Of a stretch of 64,000 nucleotides of DNA, positions 11,390 through 20,250 are shown one piece after another. The stretch covers positions 1,612,001 through 1,676,000 of the forward strand of contig NZ_JACVAJ010000001.1 in the NCBI RefSeq assembly GCF_014851815.1, written 5' to 3'. The position numbers were made by a program, and so were the translations under genes. Source of the stretch: Pseudoxanthomonas sp. PXM01 (lineage in GTDB: Bacteria > Pseudomonadota > Gammaproteobacteria > Xanthomonadales > Xanthomonadaceae). A model generated the notes under the pieces. It was not told where the DNA came from. It did not search any database and saw only the letters and a list, made by a program, of their open reading frames with translations. Within the stretch, counting starts at the first letter, position 1, and each line of letters starts with the position of its first letter.

Positions 11390-12180
11390 AGAACGTCCAC
11401 CATCTCGGCGCTTGCGCGTCGGAACACGAGTAGTGCAAGCCCAGCAAAGCCTAGCGAAGCAAACATCAGCCATCCCAGGCTAGCCCATTCCGGCGCCTTG
11501 TCGAACACCAGGACGTTCTGGTAACTGACAATCAGCGGGATCAGCGGGTTGAGCTGGAACCAAGCACGGGTCGATGGAGGCAGGATCTCTAGCGAGTAGA
11601 CAATGGGCGTCAACCAAAACATTGCCTGGATCACCACCGGAACCACCTGGCCCACATCGCGGACGAAGACATTGAAGATGCCAAGCAGGATGCCCAGCGC
11701 ACTGGAGAGCATCAGCGTGACAATCATTAGTAGCGGCAGCCAGAGAGCCTGGACACCAGGGAGATGGCCGAGCGCGGCGAACACGAGGAAGATGGCCAGC
11801 AGCAGGAGCACGTTCTGTACCAGCGTGGTGCCGGCCGTGATGATGGGCAGACATATCCTTGGAAACGCCATCTTCTTCATCAAATTGGCGTTATCGACGA
11901 AAAGTCCCACGCACCGGCTGATAGTCTCGGCAAACAGCGTCCAGCCCATTGTGCCCGCCATCAAGTACAGCGCGTAGGCGTACTTGTTGTCGATCCCCGG
12001 TAGCTTGGCGGCCAATACTTCCGACAGGACCAACGCAAAGATCAGCACCTGCGCCAGCGGATGTATGACCATCCACAAGGCACCGAGCTTGCTGCGCAGG
12101 AACCGGACACGCAGATCGTTGCTGATGGACGAAACGATGAAGAACCTGTAGGCCCATATGGCGGCGAGCATCTCGCGCAT
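11386..12180 (-). CDS. wzm: O-polysaccharide ABC exporter, permease
   Basis: A 264-residue ABC-2 type membrane protein with about six hydrophobic segments. The N-terminal RVRFLRSKLGALWMVIHPL is the characteristic amphipathic entry of Wzm/KpsM permeases, and NLMKKMAFPR is the usual cytoplasmic loop motif. It forms the channel that moves the lipid-linked polymer across the inner membrane, energised by Wzt. It starts one base inside the stop of the preceding glycosyltransferase gene (TGATG) and overlaps wzt by four bases, so the genes are probably translated together. Confidence 0.93.
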   Translation of the reverse strand: MREMLAAIWAYRFFIVSSISNDLRVRFLRSKLGALWMVIHPLAQVLIFALVLSEVLAAKLPGIDNKYAYALYLMAGTMGWTLFAETISRCVGLFVDNANLMKKMAFPRICLPIITAGTTLVQNVLLLLAIFLVFAALGHLPGVQALWLPLLMIVTLMLSSALGILLGIFNVFVRDVGQVVPVVIQAMFWLTPIVYSLEILPPSTRAWFQLNPLIPLIVSYQNVLVFDKAPEWASLGWLMFASLGFAGLALLVFRRASAEMVDVL

Positions 12181-13574
12181 CAGTGCTCGTCTCCATTGGG
12201 GTCAACATCACCCAGCGACTGCAGGCGGCGCACGATGGCGGACGCCGCCTTCTCAGGCGCCAATACATCCACCACATGTTCGCGGGCTCGCACACCGAGG
12301 CGCGCGGCCGCCGCTGGATCCGCCGCTAGGCGGCGCATCGCGTCCGCCGCCGACGCCACGTCAGGTTCGGCCCATGTCGCACCTTCGGAGTGCGGATACT
12401 CTTCAGGCTTAACCGCAACGCGCCGGTAATCCACCATGCAGGCCACGTCGGATGACATGAAATCCAGGTTGCCCGACCAATTGGTGGCGATGACCGGCTT
12501 TCCGAGCGCCATGGCTTCGGCGAGACCAAGGCCAAAACCTTCGGCACGGTGCAGGGAGACATAAGCATCGCAGCAGCGGTGCAACGCGGTCATGTGGGCG
12601 CGCTCGATGATGTCATCTCGCACCACGATGCGATGATCGACCGACGTCGCAACCAGCAAGGCGCGAAGCTGCGTAGGGTAGCGAAACCCGTTGCTGGTCT
12701 TCAGCAGCAGGACAACACGCTCATTCCCGAGCGGGAACGCCTGCAGGAACGCCGCAACCACCGCGTACGGATTCTTACGCGCGACCCAAGAGTTGAAATC
12801 GAACGAGGCAAGGAACACGAACTCTTCCTCGGGCAACCCGAAATCCACACGCTGGAGACCACTATCGGGCAAGTGCGCCAACGGCAACGGGGCACGCAGA
12901 ATAGGCTTGTCCGTCACTCTACGGAAGCATTCTTCGACGAAGCCCGAGCTGACAAGCAATTCATCCACGCTGTCCAGCGAAGAAATCCAGGCGTCTGGAA
13001 CCTTGTCCAACTCCCAGAACCAGCACGCGATCAGATGCTTTCCGGCAAGCCGCTCCTTCCCGATCTGCTCTAGCGCCGCATCCAGATAGTCGGGATTGAC
13101 GAAAACCAGATTGACGGCGAATGGCGCACTCGTGCCTAGCAAGGCTCCAAGGCTGTCGTCTTTCCAGCCATGCGGCAGCCCCAAGTCCATGTCCACCAAC
13201 GCCACATCCACACCGGCTGCCATCAGCGCGCGCGCATACTGGCGTGCGCTCTCTCCCAGCCCGAATTCTCCGCGCAAGTAGCCGAACACGTTGACGCCAA
13301 GGCGCTCGCCTGCACGGGACGGCGAAGTAGCCGACAGCGGAACTCGCTGAGTCGGCAGAGGTGTCTTGACGACCCATGCGGGCGTGCGTCGGAAAGTCAG
13401 CCTGCGTTGCAGACGCCGATTCGACAATTGCGACACAGCATCACGCCAAGCAAATGGGAGCCGGCGGTACAGACTGACGAGTGGCGCAAGTCCACGAGCC
13501 CAGTCGACGAACCTGGATTCTGCCGGCACACCGGATGGTCGATGCATGGTCGTTCTGACCTTCAATTTCGGCAC
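12180..13574 (-). CDS. Family 4 glycosyltransferase
   Basis: A 464-residue GT-B enzyme. The N-terminal ~80 residues are basic and unique. The first Rossmann domain begins at LGVNVFGYLRGEFGLGES, and the C-terminal domain carries HRAEGFGLGLAEAMALGKPVIAT, which contains the EX7E motif of retaining family 4 enzymes. It probably adds one of the first sugars or primes the chain before the three-module enzyme extends it. The GTG at 13574 overlaps metB by 13 bases; an ATG at 13547 is an equally reasonable start because neither has a strong ribosome binding site. The donor sugar cannot be read from sequence. Confidence 0.8.
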   Translation of the reverse strand: MPKLKVRTTMHRPSGVPAESRFVDWARGLAPLVSLYRRLPFAWRDAVSQLSNRRLQRRLTFRRTPAWVVKTPLPTQRVPLSATSPSRAGERLGVNVFGYLRGEFGLGESARQYARALMAAGVDVALVDMDLGLPHGWKDDSLGALLGTSAPFAVNLVFVNPDYLDAALEQIGKERLAGKHLIACWFWELDKVPDAWISSLDSVDELLVSSGFVEECFRRVTDKPILRAPLPLAHLPDSGLQRVDFGLPEEEFVFLASFDFNSWVARKNPYAVVAAFLQAFPLGNERVVLLLKTSNGFRYPTQLRALLVATSVDHRIVVRDDIIERAHMTALHRCCDAYVSLHRAEGFGLGLAEAMALGKPVIATNWSGNLDFMSSDVACMVDYRRVAVKPEEYPHSEGATWAEPDVASAADAMRRLAADPAAAARLGVRAREHVVDVLAPEKAASAIVRRLQSLGDVDPNGDEH

Positions 13575-14758
13575 TGATCCAAGACGTCGGCCAGTTCGGC
13601 TCGCAGATCGCCCAGATGTTCGACCCCAACGCTCAACCGCACCAACCCGTCACTGATGCCCAGCTTTTCCCGACGCTCCACCGGCACCGACGCATGCGTC
13701 ATCACCGCGGGGTGATTCACCAGGCTCTCCACGCCGCCAAGCGATTCGGCGAGCGTGAACAAGCGGCTGTTCTCGCAGAACTTCCTGGCCGCGTCGAAGC
13801 CACCTTTGAGCACGATCGAAATGATGCCGCCATAGCCCTGCATCTGCTTGGCAGCGAGCGTGTGCTGCGGGTGCGAGGCGAGTCCGGGATAGATGACCTT
13901 CTCGATGGCGGGGTGCGTCTCCAGCCATGTCGCCAGCGCGAGTGCATTCTCGCAATGGGCTTTCATACGCAGGTGCAGCGTCTTCAGCCCGCGCAACGCA
14001 AGGAAGCTGTCGAATGGCCCCTGCACGGCACCGATGGAGTTCTGCAGGAACGCCATCTGCTCCGCCAGTTCAGCGTCGTCTCCCACCACCACCATGCCAC
14101 CGACCATGTCGGAGTGGCCATTGAGGTACTTGGTGGCCGAGTGCATCACGATGTCCGCGCCGAGTCGCAGCGGACGCTGCAGGATCGGAGAAGCGAACGT
14201 GTTGTCGACCACCACGCGCAGGCCATGCTTGTGGGCGACACCACAGATGGCGGCAATGTCGACGATCTTCAGCATGGGGTTGGTCGGGGTTTCAACCCAC
14301 ACCATTCGCGTTTCCGGTCGGATGGCGGCCTCGAAGGCTTCCAGGTCCGTCAGGTCGACGAAGCTGAAATCCAGTGCCGCAGTGCGCCTGCGCACGCGCT
14401 CGAACAGCCGGTAGCTGCCACCGTACAGGTCATCCATTGCAATCACATGGCTGCCGCTGTCCAGCAACTCCAGCACGGTCGAGGTCGCCGCCATGCCGGA
14501 CGCGAACGCGAAGCCACGCGAGCCCCCCTCCAGCGCGGCGACGCAGCGCTCGTAGGCGAACCGGGTAGGATTGTGGGTCCGCGAATACTCGAACCCCTGA
14601 TGGACGCCCGGACTGCTCTGCGCGTACGTCGAGGTCGCATAGATCGGCGGCATGACGGCGCCAGTGCTGGGGTCGGGCGACTGGCCGCCGTGGATGGCCA
14701 GCGTTCCCAGGGCGGGCTCGCCAGCGCCCCCATCGGAAGGGGATGAGTGGTGCGTCAT
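13562..14758 (-). CDS. metB: Cystathionine gamma-synthase / gamma-lyase
   Basis: A 398-residue PLP enzyme of the Cys/Met metabolism family. The PLP lysine is in SATKYLNGHSD, preceded by VDNTFASPILQRP. SRTHNPTRFAYERC and FASGMAA are the usual substrate and phosphate-binding blocks. In xanthomonads this protein has been named MetB or cystathionine gamma-lyase; the adjacent cystathionine beta-synthase favours the reverse transsulfuration route from homocysteine to cysteine. It lies directly beside the LPS genes, which matches the well-known position of the Xanthomonas LPS cluster next to metB. Synthase and lyase activity cannot be separated from sequence. Confidence 0.9.
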   Translation of the reverse strand: MTHHSSPSDGGAGEPALGTLAIHGGQSPDPSTGAVMPPIYATSTYAQSSPGVHQGFEYSRTHNPTRFAYERCVAALEGGSRGFAFASGMAATSTVLELLDSGSHVIAMDDLYGGSYRLFERVRRRTAALDFSFVDLTDLEAFEAAIRPETRMVWVETPTNPMLKIVDIAAICGVAHKHGLRVVVDNTFASPILQRPLRLGADIVMHSATKYLNGHSDMVGGMVVVGDDAELAEQMAFLQNSIGAVQGPFDSFLALRGLKTLHLRMKAHCENALALATWLETHPAIEKVIYPGLASHPQHTLAAKQMQGYGGIISIVLKGGFDAARKFCENSRLFTLAESLGGVESLVNHPAVMTHASVPVERREKLGISDGLVRLSVGVEHLGDLRAELADVLDQCRN

Positions 14759-14851
14759 GTTCGGGTTCCTTGAATCAGCCGGCCATTCTACTGGCCGAGT
14801 CTTAACGTATCGTCCATGCGCCGCCCACCCGTGGATGGCAGACCGCGTCGT

Positions 14852-16234
14852 TTACTGCGCGCGCCGACGCAGGTAGTTGAGCAGGTCAATGCGGGTGATC
14901 AGGCCGAGGAACGCCTCCCCATCCGTAATGATGGCTACTTGTCCGCGATCGAACACTGGCAGCAGCGCCTCGATCGGCGAGCGGACGTCCAGCCGGTCCA
15001 GCTTGCTGACCATGGCGGTGGAGACCGGGTCGCGGAAACGGGCCTCGTCGCCATAGACATGCAGCAGCACGTCGCTCTCGTCCACGATGCCGGCCAGGCG
15101 GTCGCCTTCCATCACGGGCAACTGCGAGACGTCGTACAGCTTCATTCGCTGGTATGCGGTGGTGAGCAGGTCCGTCGGACTGACCACGACCGTATCGCGC
15201 TGGCTGTAGGGACGCAGGATCAGGTCGCGCAGATCGCCGTACTGGGTCCGCTCGATGAAACCGTTGTCCAGCATCCAGTAATCGTTGTACATCTTGGACA
15301 GGTACTTGTTGCCGGTGTCGCAGACGAACACCAGCACCTTCTTGGGCGTGGTCTGCTCACGGCAGTACTTCAGCGCGGCCGCCAGCAGGGTGCCGGTGGA
15401 CGAGCCGCCCAGGATGCCCTCTTTCGCCAGCAGGTCGCGCGCGGTGTGGAAGCTTTCACCGTCGCTGATCGCGTAGGCCTTCTTCACCCGGCTGAAATCC
15501 GAGATCTGCGGCAGGAAATCCTCGCCGATCCCTTCCACCAGCCAGCTGCCGGACTTGGTGCTGAGGATGCCCTCGTTGATGTACTGGGTCAGGATCGAGC
15601 CGACCGGATCGGCCAGCACCATCTCGGTCTGTGGCGAATGCTCGGCGAAGCAGCGCGACAGGCCGCTCATGGTGCCGGAGCTGCCACAGCCGAAGACGAT
15701 CGCGTCCAGCTGCCCCTCCATCTGGCGCAGGATTTCCGGGCCGGTGCCGAACTCGTGTGCCGCCGGGTTGTCGGGGTTGCCGAACTGGTTGATGAAGTAG
15801 GCGCCCGGTGTCTCGCGGGCAATGCGCTCGGCGAGGTCCTGGTAATACTCCGGGTGGCCCTTCGCCACGTCGGAGCGCGTCAGGATGACCTCAGCGCCCA
15901 TGGCCTTCAGGTTGAAGATCTTTTCCCGGCTCATCTTGTCCGGGACCACCAGCATCAGCTTGTAACCCTTCTGCTGGGCCACCAGGGCCAGACCGATGCC
16001 GGTGTTGCCGGCGGTACCTTCCACCAGTGTCGCGCCCGGCTTCAGATCGCCGCGCTTCTCCGCAGCCTCGATCATCGACATGCCGATGCGGTCCTTGATG
16101 GACCCGCCCGGATTGGCGCTTTCGAGCTTCAGGTAAAGGGTGCAGAGCCCGGTGTCGAGGCGCCTGGCCTGGACGATCGGCGTGTCGCCGATCAGCTCGA
16201 GTACGGAAGAGTGGATCGCCATGCGGCCGTGCAT
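14852..16234 (-). CDS. Cystathionine beta-synthase with C-terminal CBS pair
   Basis: A 460-residue PLP enzyme of the cysteine-synthase fold. The PLP lysine lies in ANPGGSIKDRIG, the phosphate loop is GTAGNTG, and the C-terminal region (~340-460) holds two CBS motifs, ending GQVAIITDGEAFLGLITRIDLL. It condenses serine or acetylserine with homocysteine, or serine with sulfide, and feeds the neighbouring gamma-lyase. The CBS pair suggests allosteric control by an adenosyl ligand, as in the animal enzymes. There are two in-frame ATGs at 16234 and 16222, and neither has a strong ribosome binding site. It is separated from metB by 93 bp, so co-transcription is likely but not proved. Confidence 0.9.
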   Translation of the reverse strand: MHGRMAIHSSVLELIGDTPIVQARRLDTGLCTLYLKLESANPGGSIKDRIGMSMIEAAEKRGDLKPGATLVEGTAGNTGIGLALVAQQKGYKLMLVVPDKMSREKIFNLKAMGAEVILTRSDVAKGHPEYYQDLAERIARETPGAYFINQFGNPDNPAAHEFGTGPEILRQMEGQLDAIVFGCGSSGTMSGLSRCFAEHSPQTEMVLADPVGSILTQYINEGILSTKSGSWLVEGIGEDFLPQISDFSRVKKAYAISDGESFHTARDLLAKEGILGGSSTGTLLAAALKYCREQTTPKKVLVFVCDTGNKYLSKMYNDYWMLDNGFIERTQYGDLRDLILRPYSQRDTVVVSPTDLLTTAYQRMKLYDVSQLPVMEGDRLAGIVDESDVLLHVYGDEARFRDPVSTAMVSKLDRLDVRSPIEALLPVFDRGQVAIITDGEAFLGLITRIDLLNYLRRRAQ

Positions 16235-16332
16235 CCGGTGCGGTACGGGACCGGATTATCGCACTAGGGTGACGCGGACGGCGACGGCCGACGAGGAGGC
16301 CGTCGCCGCCCGCGACGAGAAAGCGGGGAGGG

Positions 16333-16551
16333 TCAGTGGGGCTTGGCGTCGTAGATCCGGAGCAATCGCTCCTTGGCGTGCAGCTTCTCGCGCTTCATCT
16401 GGCCGAGCAGGGTGTCGTCGATGGGCAGCACGCCGAGTTCGGCGTCGGTGACCTTCTTGTCCAGCTCGCGGTGGCGCTGGTACAGCTGCTTGAATTCCGG
16501 ATCGGCCTTGATGAGCGCATCGATGTCGGACTGCGGTTGACCTTCGAACAT
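16333..16551 (-). CDS. YdcH-like small protein (DUF465)
   Basis: A 72-residue, highly charged protein beginning MFEGQPQSDIDALIKADPEF. The pattern of an N-terminal helix followed by the basic segment MKREKLHAKERL is typical of the DUF465/YdcH family, small helical proteins of unknown function. The ATG at 16551 has a strong ribosome binding site (AAGGAGGTAAC) and is preferred to the longer frame that starts upstream. A GC-rich inverted repeat with a 9-bp stem (16580-16610) lies in its leader and could act on its mRNA. Confidence 0.8.
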   Translation of the reverse strand: MFEGQPQSDIDALIKADPEFKQLYQRHRELDKKVTDAELGVLPIDDTLLGQMKREKLHAKERLLRIYDAKPH

Positions 16552-16602
16552 GATCGTTACCTCCTTCAGCGGAAATACGAACGCCCCGGCCTTCACAGGC
16601 AC

Positions 16603-16907
16603 GGGGCGTTGGCTTGGGAGCGGAGCATCTGGCCGGCAGCGCGGGCACTTCCCTTGGGAATACCCGCTCCGGCCTGCTTGCCGGCGGCGGTCTCCTGGGG
16701 GATCGGTACGGGCGTCATCGGGTCGATTCTCCGGTGAGCCAAGCGACGGGAGCCGCTTGGGTATACGACCCTACTCCTCGACTTCCAGCCCGGCAAGGGC
16801 TGGCTTAAATATTTGATTTACAAGGAAAGACATCCAGTGGCGAACATTCAGGCAATTCGCCCGCAAGCCACCGGAGTTCGTTCAACCGACTGATTTACAT
16901 GACGAAA
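16603..16907. other. 305-bp intergenic region with hairpins, no convincing gene
   Basis: The region contains the right arm of the leader inverted repeat (to 16610), a 7-bp hairpin at 16785-16803 followed by an AT-rich stretch, and a 6-bp-stem hairpin with a long loop at 16839-16861 downstream of the OmpA-like stop codon. A 41-codon open frame on the minus strand (16593-16718) has no recognisable relative and only a weak ribosome binding site. The AT-rich part around 16804-16825 is the most promoter-like segment. Confidence 0.5.
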
Positions 16908-17804
16908 TCAGTGCGTGACCACGACTTCCAACGCACGTGCCTTGCTGCCGGTGCCCTTGGCGGCACTCTGCAGGCGCGCTTTCGGAATGCCTGCCGCGAC
17001 CAGTGCGTCGCGCAGCGCATCCGCGCGGCGCTGACCGGGTGTCTGGCTGTCGCCATACCCCTCCAGCCGGGCACGGGCCTTCGGGTTGGCCTGCAGGTAG
17101 GCGGCCAGGGCCTTGGCGCTGGCAGTGCCGCCTGAGGACAGCTTGGCAGAACCGTTGCCGAACGCATCGGCTCCCAGGGTGAAGACCTCGCCGCGCGCCT
17201 CGAACTTCGACGCAGGCAGCTTGGTGCCGGAGACCAGTTCGGCCTCTTCGCGCGCCAGCTTCAACTCGCGCTGGCGTGCCGCGCTCAGGCGGTTGGCCTG
17301 CTGGCCGGCCACCGTGTCCAGTGTGGTTTCGGCTTCCTGTCGTGCAAGGGCTTCGGCTTCGGCGGCCAGGCGCAGGCGTTCGGTTTCCTCGGCCTGGATC
17401 TGCGCCTGCACGCGCAGGCGTTCGGCCTCGCGACGCGCCTTCTCGGCTTCGCGGCGGCTGGCTTCCACCAGCAGTTCGCTGCGGGTGCGGTCCAGCCGGT
17501 CCACGTCACGGCGAGCCGCCTGCGTACGCGCGGCGATCTCGGCGATCTCGATGCGACGCTCGGCGATGTACTGCGCCGTCTCGCGCTGGCTGCGACGCGC
17601 TTTGTCGAAGGCTGCGATGGCGTGCTGGGCCTGCAGCTTTTCGTAGGCGGCCATCTCGGCAAGCACCGGATCGGCCTGCAGGGCCGCCAGTCGCTGGTTC
17701 AACTGCACGACCACCGGATTGTCGGCCGCCACCGCGCCCGACGATGCCATGGCAAGGGCGAGCCCCAGCGCGGTCGAATGCATGCTCGTGCGGAGGGCGC
17801 TCAT
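16908..17804 (-). CDS. OmpA-family protein with long periplasmic coiled coil
   Basis: A 298-residue exported protein. An N-terminal signal peptide (about 1-27, ending GAVAADN) is followed by ~140 residues of Ala/Glu/Arg-rich sequence predicted to be coiled coil, and then a C-terminal OmpA-like domain (~205-298). The GYGDSQTPGQRRADALRDAL block matches the peptidoglycan-binding helix of that domain. It probably links an envelope structure to the cell wall. It overlaps the preceding DUF4398 gene by ATGA, so the two are made together and may interact through their helical parts. Confidence 0.85.
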   Translation of the reverse strand: MSALRTSMHSTALGLALAMASSGAVAADNPVVVQLNQRLAALQADPVLAEMAAYEKLQAQHAIAAFDKARRSQRETAQYIAERRIEIAEIAARTQAARRDVDRLDRTRSELLVEASRREAEKARREAERLRVQAQIQAEETERLRLAAEAEALARQEAETTLDTVAGQQANRLSAARQRELKLAREEAELVSGTKLPASKFEARGEVFTLGADAFGNGSAKLSSGGTASAKALAAYLQANPKARARLEGYGDSQTPGQRRADALRDALVAAGIPKARLQSAAKGTGSKARALEVVVTH

Positions 17805-18196
17805 CGCTTGTTCTCCCCGCCGATCTGCCGTTGCAGGTCGGCGATCTCCGCCTGACGCTGCGCCACCTCGGCCAGCGCCACGGCCTCCTGGCTGCGTGCG
17901 CGGGCGAGATCGGCCTCGACAGCGGCCCGCTGCGCGAGGTCCAGCGTCTTTTTCTTGTCGCGTGCGGCATGCGCCGCCTGGGCCTGCGCCAGTGTCTGCC
18001 GTGCGGCAGCCAGCGGCTCGGGCGCGTACTGGTCGGCGTCGGCCTGGTCGGCGCGCTGAACCGCCTGCACGGCGGCTTCGAGCTCCGGGGTCAACGCGCT
18101 CTGTGCGAAAGCGGGTGCGCCCGACAGGGCCAGTGCCGCTACTGCGGCGGCCATCACATGCAGGGGCCTGCGGAAGTGTGCGAAGCTAACGATCAT
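17801..18196 (-). CDS. DUF4398 exported protein
   Basis: A 131-residue protein with a signal peptide ending near PAFAQS and then an Ala/Gln/Glu-rich helical region from ~35 to the C-terminus. The spacing of ALTPELEAAVQAVQRADQ and later DLARARSQEAVALAEVAQ fits DUF4398, a small periplasmic helical domain often paired with an OmpA-like protein. No lipobox cysteine is visible, so it is probably soluble in the periplasm. The ATG at 18196 begins a good signal peptide; a second ATG fourteen codons later is possible. Confidence 0.8.
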   Translation of the reverse strand: MIVSFAHFRRPLHVMAAAVAALALSGAPAFAQSALTPELEAAVQAVQRADQADADQYAPEPLAAARQTLAQAQAAHAARDKKKTLDLAQRAAVEADLARARSQEAVALAEVAQRQAEIADLQRQIGGENKR

Positions 18197-18289
18197 TGGG
18201 GTGCCGTGACGTTGAGGGGTGCGCGCGGCCATTGTCGGAAGCCTTTGGCGCCGTTGCAACGTCGCCGCGCATCGTGGGGAGCTTTGCAT

Positions 18290-19426
18290 ATGGACATCGG
18301 CTATTTCCTGAAGCTGATGACCGAGAAGAACGCCTCGGACATGTTCCTCACGACCGGGGCGCCGGTCTACATCAAGATCGAGGGCAAGCTCTACCCGCTG
18401 GGCAACACCGGCCTGCCACCCGGCATGGTCAAGAAAATCGCCTATTCGCTGATGGACGAGGGCCAGGTGCCCGTGTTCGAGCGCGAGCTCGAGCTCAACA
18501 TGGCCATCGCCCTGCAGGACGCCGGCCGTTTCCGCGTCAACGTGTTCAAGCAGCGCGGAGAAGTGGGCATGGTCATCCGTGCCATCCGCAGCGTGATCCC
18601 GACCATCGAGGAGCTGAACCTGCCGCCGGTGCTGAAGGACATCATCATGACCCCGCGCGGGCTGGTGCTGATCGTCGGCTCCACCGGCTCGGGCAAGTCG
18701 ACCTCGCTGGCGTCGATGATCGACTACCGGAACACCACCAGCACCGGCCATATCCTCACCATCGAGGATCCGATCGAGTACCTGCACAAGCACAAGCAGT
18801 CGATCGTCAACCAGCGCGAAGTCGGCCTGGATACGCATGCCTTCCACAACGCGCTGAAGAACGCGATGCGCGAGGCGCCGGACGTCATCCTGATCGGCGA
18901 GATCCTGGACGCCACCACGATGGAGGCCGCCATCGCCTTCGCCGAGACCGGCCATCTGTGCCTGGCGACGCTGCACTCCAACAACGCGGACCAGACCATC
19001 GAGCGCATCCTCAACTTCTTCCCCGAGAGCGCGCACAAGAACGTGCTGATGAACCTGGCGCTGAACCTGCGCGCCGTGGTCTCGCAGCGCCTGGTGAAGG
19101 GTGCCGACGGTCGCCGCATGCCGGCAGCCGAAGTGCTGATCAACACGCCGATGATCCGCGACCTGTTGCGTCGCGGCCAGGTGCACGAGATCAAGGCGGC
19201 GATGGAGGAGTCGCTGGAGGAAGGCATGGAGACCTTCGACCAGTGCCTGTTCCGCATGGTCAAGGAAGGCCAGATCGAGCAGGAGGAAGCGCTGCGCGCC
19301 GCCGATTCGCGCGACGGCCTGGCGCTCAAGTTCCGCCTGTCCGAAGGCAGCAAGGGCGAGCACGACCCCTACGCGGATTACGACACCGGCAGCAGCTCCC
19401 CGCGCATCACCCACGGCTTCGGCTGA
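18290..19426 (+). CDS. pilU: Type IV pilus retraction ATPase PilU
   Basis: A 378-residue secretion-superfamily ATPase of the PilT/PilU group, which drives pilus retraction at the inner-membrane base. Walker A is GSTGSGKST, the Asp box region is LTIEDPIEYLH, Walker B is DVILIGEI, and the His box is HLCLATLHSNNADQ. The FAETGHLCLATLH form and the C-terminal extension after the ATPase core are typical of PilU rather than PilT. The residue after GEI is Leu where PilT usually has Arg, a point worth comparing with other PilU proteins. No pilT is next to it. A hairpin terminator follows the stop. Confidence 0.93.
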   Translation: MDIGYFLKLMTEKNASDMFLTTGAPVYIKIEGKLYPLGNTGLPPGMVKKIAYSLMDEGQVPVFERELELNMAIALQDAGRFRVNVFKQRGEVGMVIRAIRSVIPTIEELNLPPVLKDIIMTPRGLVLIVGSTGSGKSTSLASMIDYRNTTSTGHILTIEDPIEYLHKHKQSIVNQREVGLDTHAFHNALKNAMREAPDVILIGEILDATTMEAAIAFAETGHLCLATLHSNNADQTIERILNFFPESAHKNVLMNLALNLRAVVSQRLVKGADGRRMPAAEVLINTPMIRDLLRRGQVHEIKAAMEESLEEGMETFDQCLFRMVKEGQIEQEEALRAADSRDGLALKFRLSEGSKGEHDPYADYDTGSSSPRITHGFG

Positions 19427-19454
19427 CGAAGGGTCGCGACACGGCGGAGAGGAA

Positions 19455-19478
19455 CGGGCAGGGAAACCTGCCCGCTTT
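19455..19478 (+). terminator. Rho-independent terminator after pilU
   Basis: An 8-bp GC-rich stem (CGGGCAGG / CCTGCCCG) with a GAAA loop is followed by CTTT. It lies between the convergent pilU and maiA genes and best serves pilU. Confidence 0.7.
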
Positions 19479-19492
19479 CATTAGGGAGCCGA

Positions 19493-20152
19493 TCAGCCGT
19501 TGGCGTCAGGCTGGTTCTCGGGCCGCGCCTGGTCGAACGCCGGCAGGGCCAGGCAGGCCTGCTCGATGCGGACGATGGTCGGGAAGGCGCTCATGTCGAC
19601 GCCGAACCGGCGCGCGTTGAATACCTGCGGCACCAGACAGCAGTCCGCCAGGCCTGGCGTCTGCCCGTGGCAGAAGGCGCCCGTCGCGGCATCGCCTGCC
19701 AGCAGCGCTTCCATCGGCGTGAATCCCTCCACGATCCAGTGCTTCACCCAGTCGTCGCGTTCGGGCTGGGGTACGTTCCAGGTGCCTTCGAAATGCTGCA
19801 GCACCCGCAGGTTGTTGAGCGGATGGATGTCGCACGCCACCATCAGGGCCAGTGCCCGCACCCGGGCGCGGTCGCGGGCCGTCATCGGCAGCAGGCGCGG
19901 TGAGGGCCAGGCTTCGTCGAGGTATTCCAGGATGGCCAGCGACTGCCGGATCACCCGCACGCCGTGCTGCAGCGTGGGCACCATGTGCTGGGGATTCTTG
20001 GCGACATAGTCCGGCGCGTGCTGCTGGCCACCGTCGCGGACCAGATGCACGGGCACGGTCTCGTAGGCCAGGCCCTTGAGGTTCAGGCCGATGCGCACGC
20101 GATAGGCAGCGCTGGAGCGCCAGTAGGAATACAGCCTGAGTTGCTCAGCCAT
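19493..20152 (-). CDS. maiA: Maleylacetoacetate isomerase
   Basis: A 219-residue glutathione S-transferase zeta-class enzyme. The N-terminal thioredoxin-like domain has YWRSSAAYRVRIGLNLKG, the SSxxxR motif of this class, and HPLNNLRVL is the conserved start of the C-terminal helical domain. It isomerises maleylacetoacetate to fumarylacetoacetate in tyrosine and homogentisate breakdown. The fumarylacetoacetase-family gene lies just upstream in the same orientation, which gives the last two steps of the pathway together. The gap between them is 98 bp. Confidence 0.93.
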   Translation of the reverse strand: MAEQLRLYSYWRSSAAYRVRIGLNLKGLAYETVPVHLVRDGGQQHAPDYVAKNPQHMVPTLQHGVRVIRQSLAILEYLDEAWPSPRLLPMTARDRARVRALALMVACDIHPLNNLRVLQHFEGTWNVPQPERDDWVKHWIVEGFTPMEALLAGDAATGAFCHGQTPGLADCCLVPQVFNARRFGVDMSAFPTIVRIEQACLALPAFDQARPENQPDANG

Positions 20153-20250
20153 GCAAGCCGCTCCCCGCGGTTTGCGCCTTCGAATGCCCGGATTCCACGT
20201 CCATGCCTGCCCCGCTCCGTCGAGGGTTCACACTGGGCCCGGGCGCGGCT

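Noticed and set aside
16593-16718. 41-codon minus-strand frame beginning MTPVPIPQ
   Set aside because: Only a weak ribosome binding site and no recognisable relatives; it overlaps an inverted repeat in the YdcH-like gene leader.
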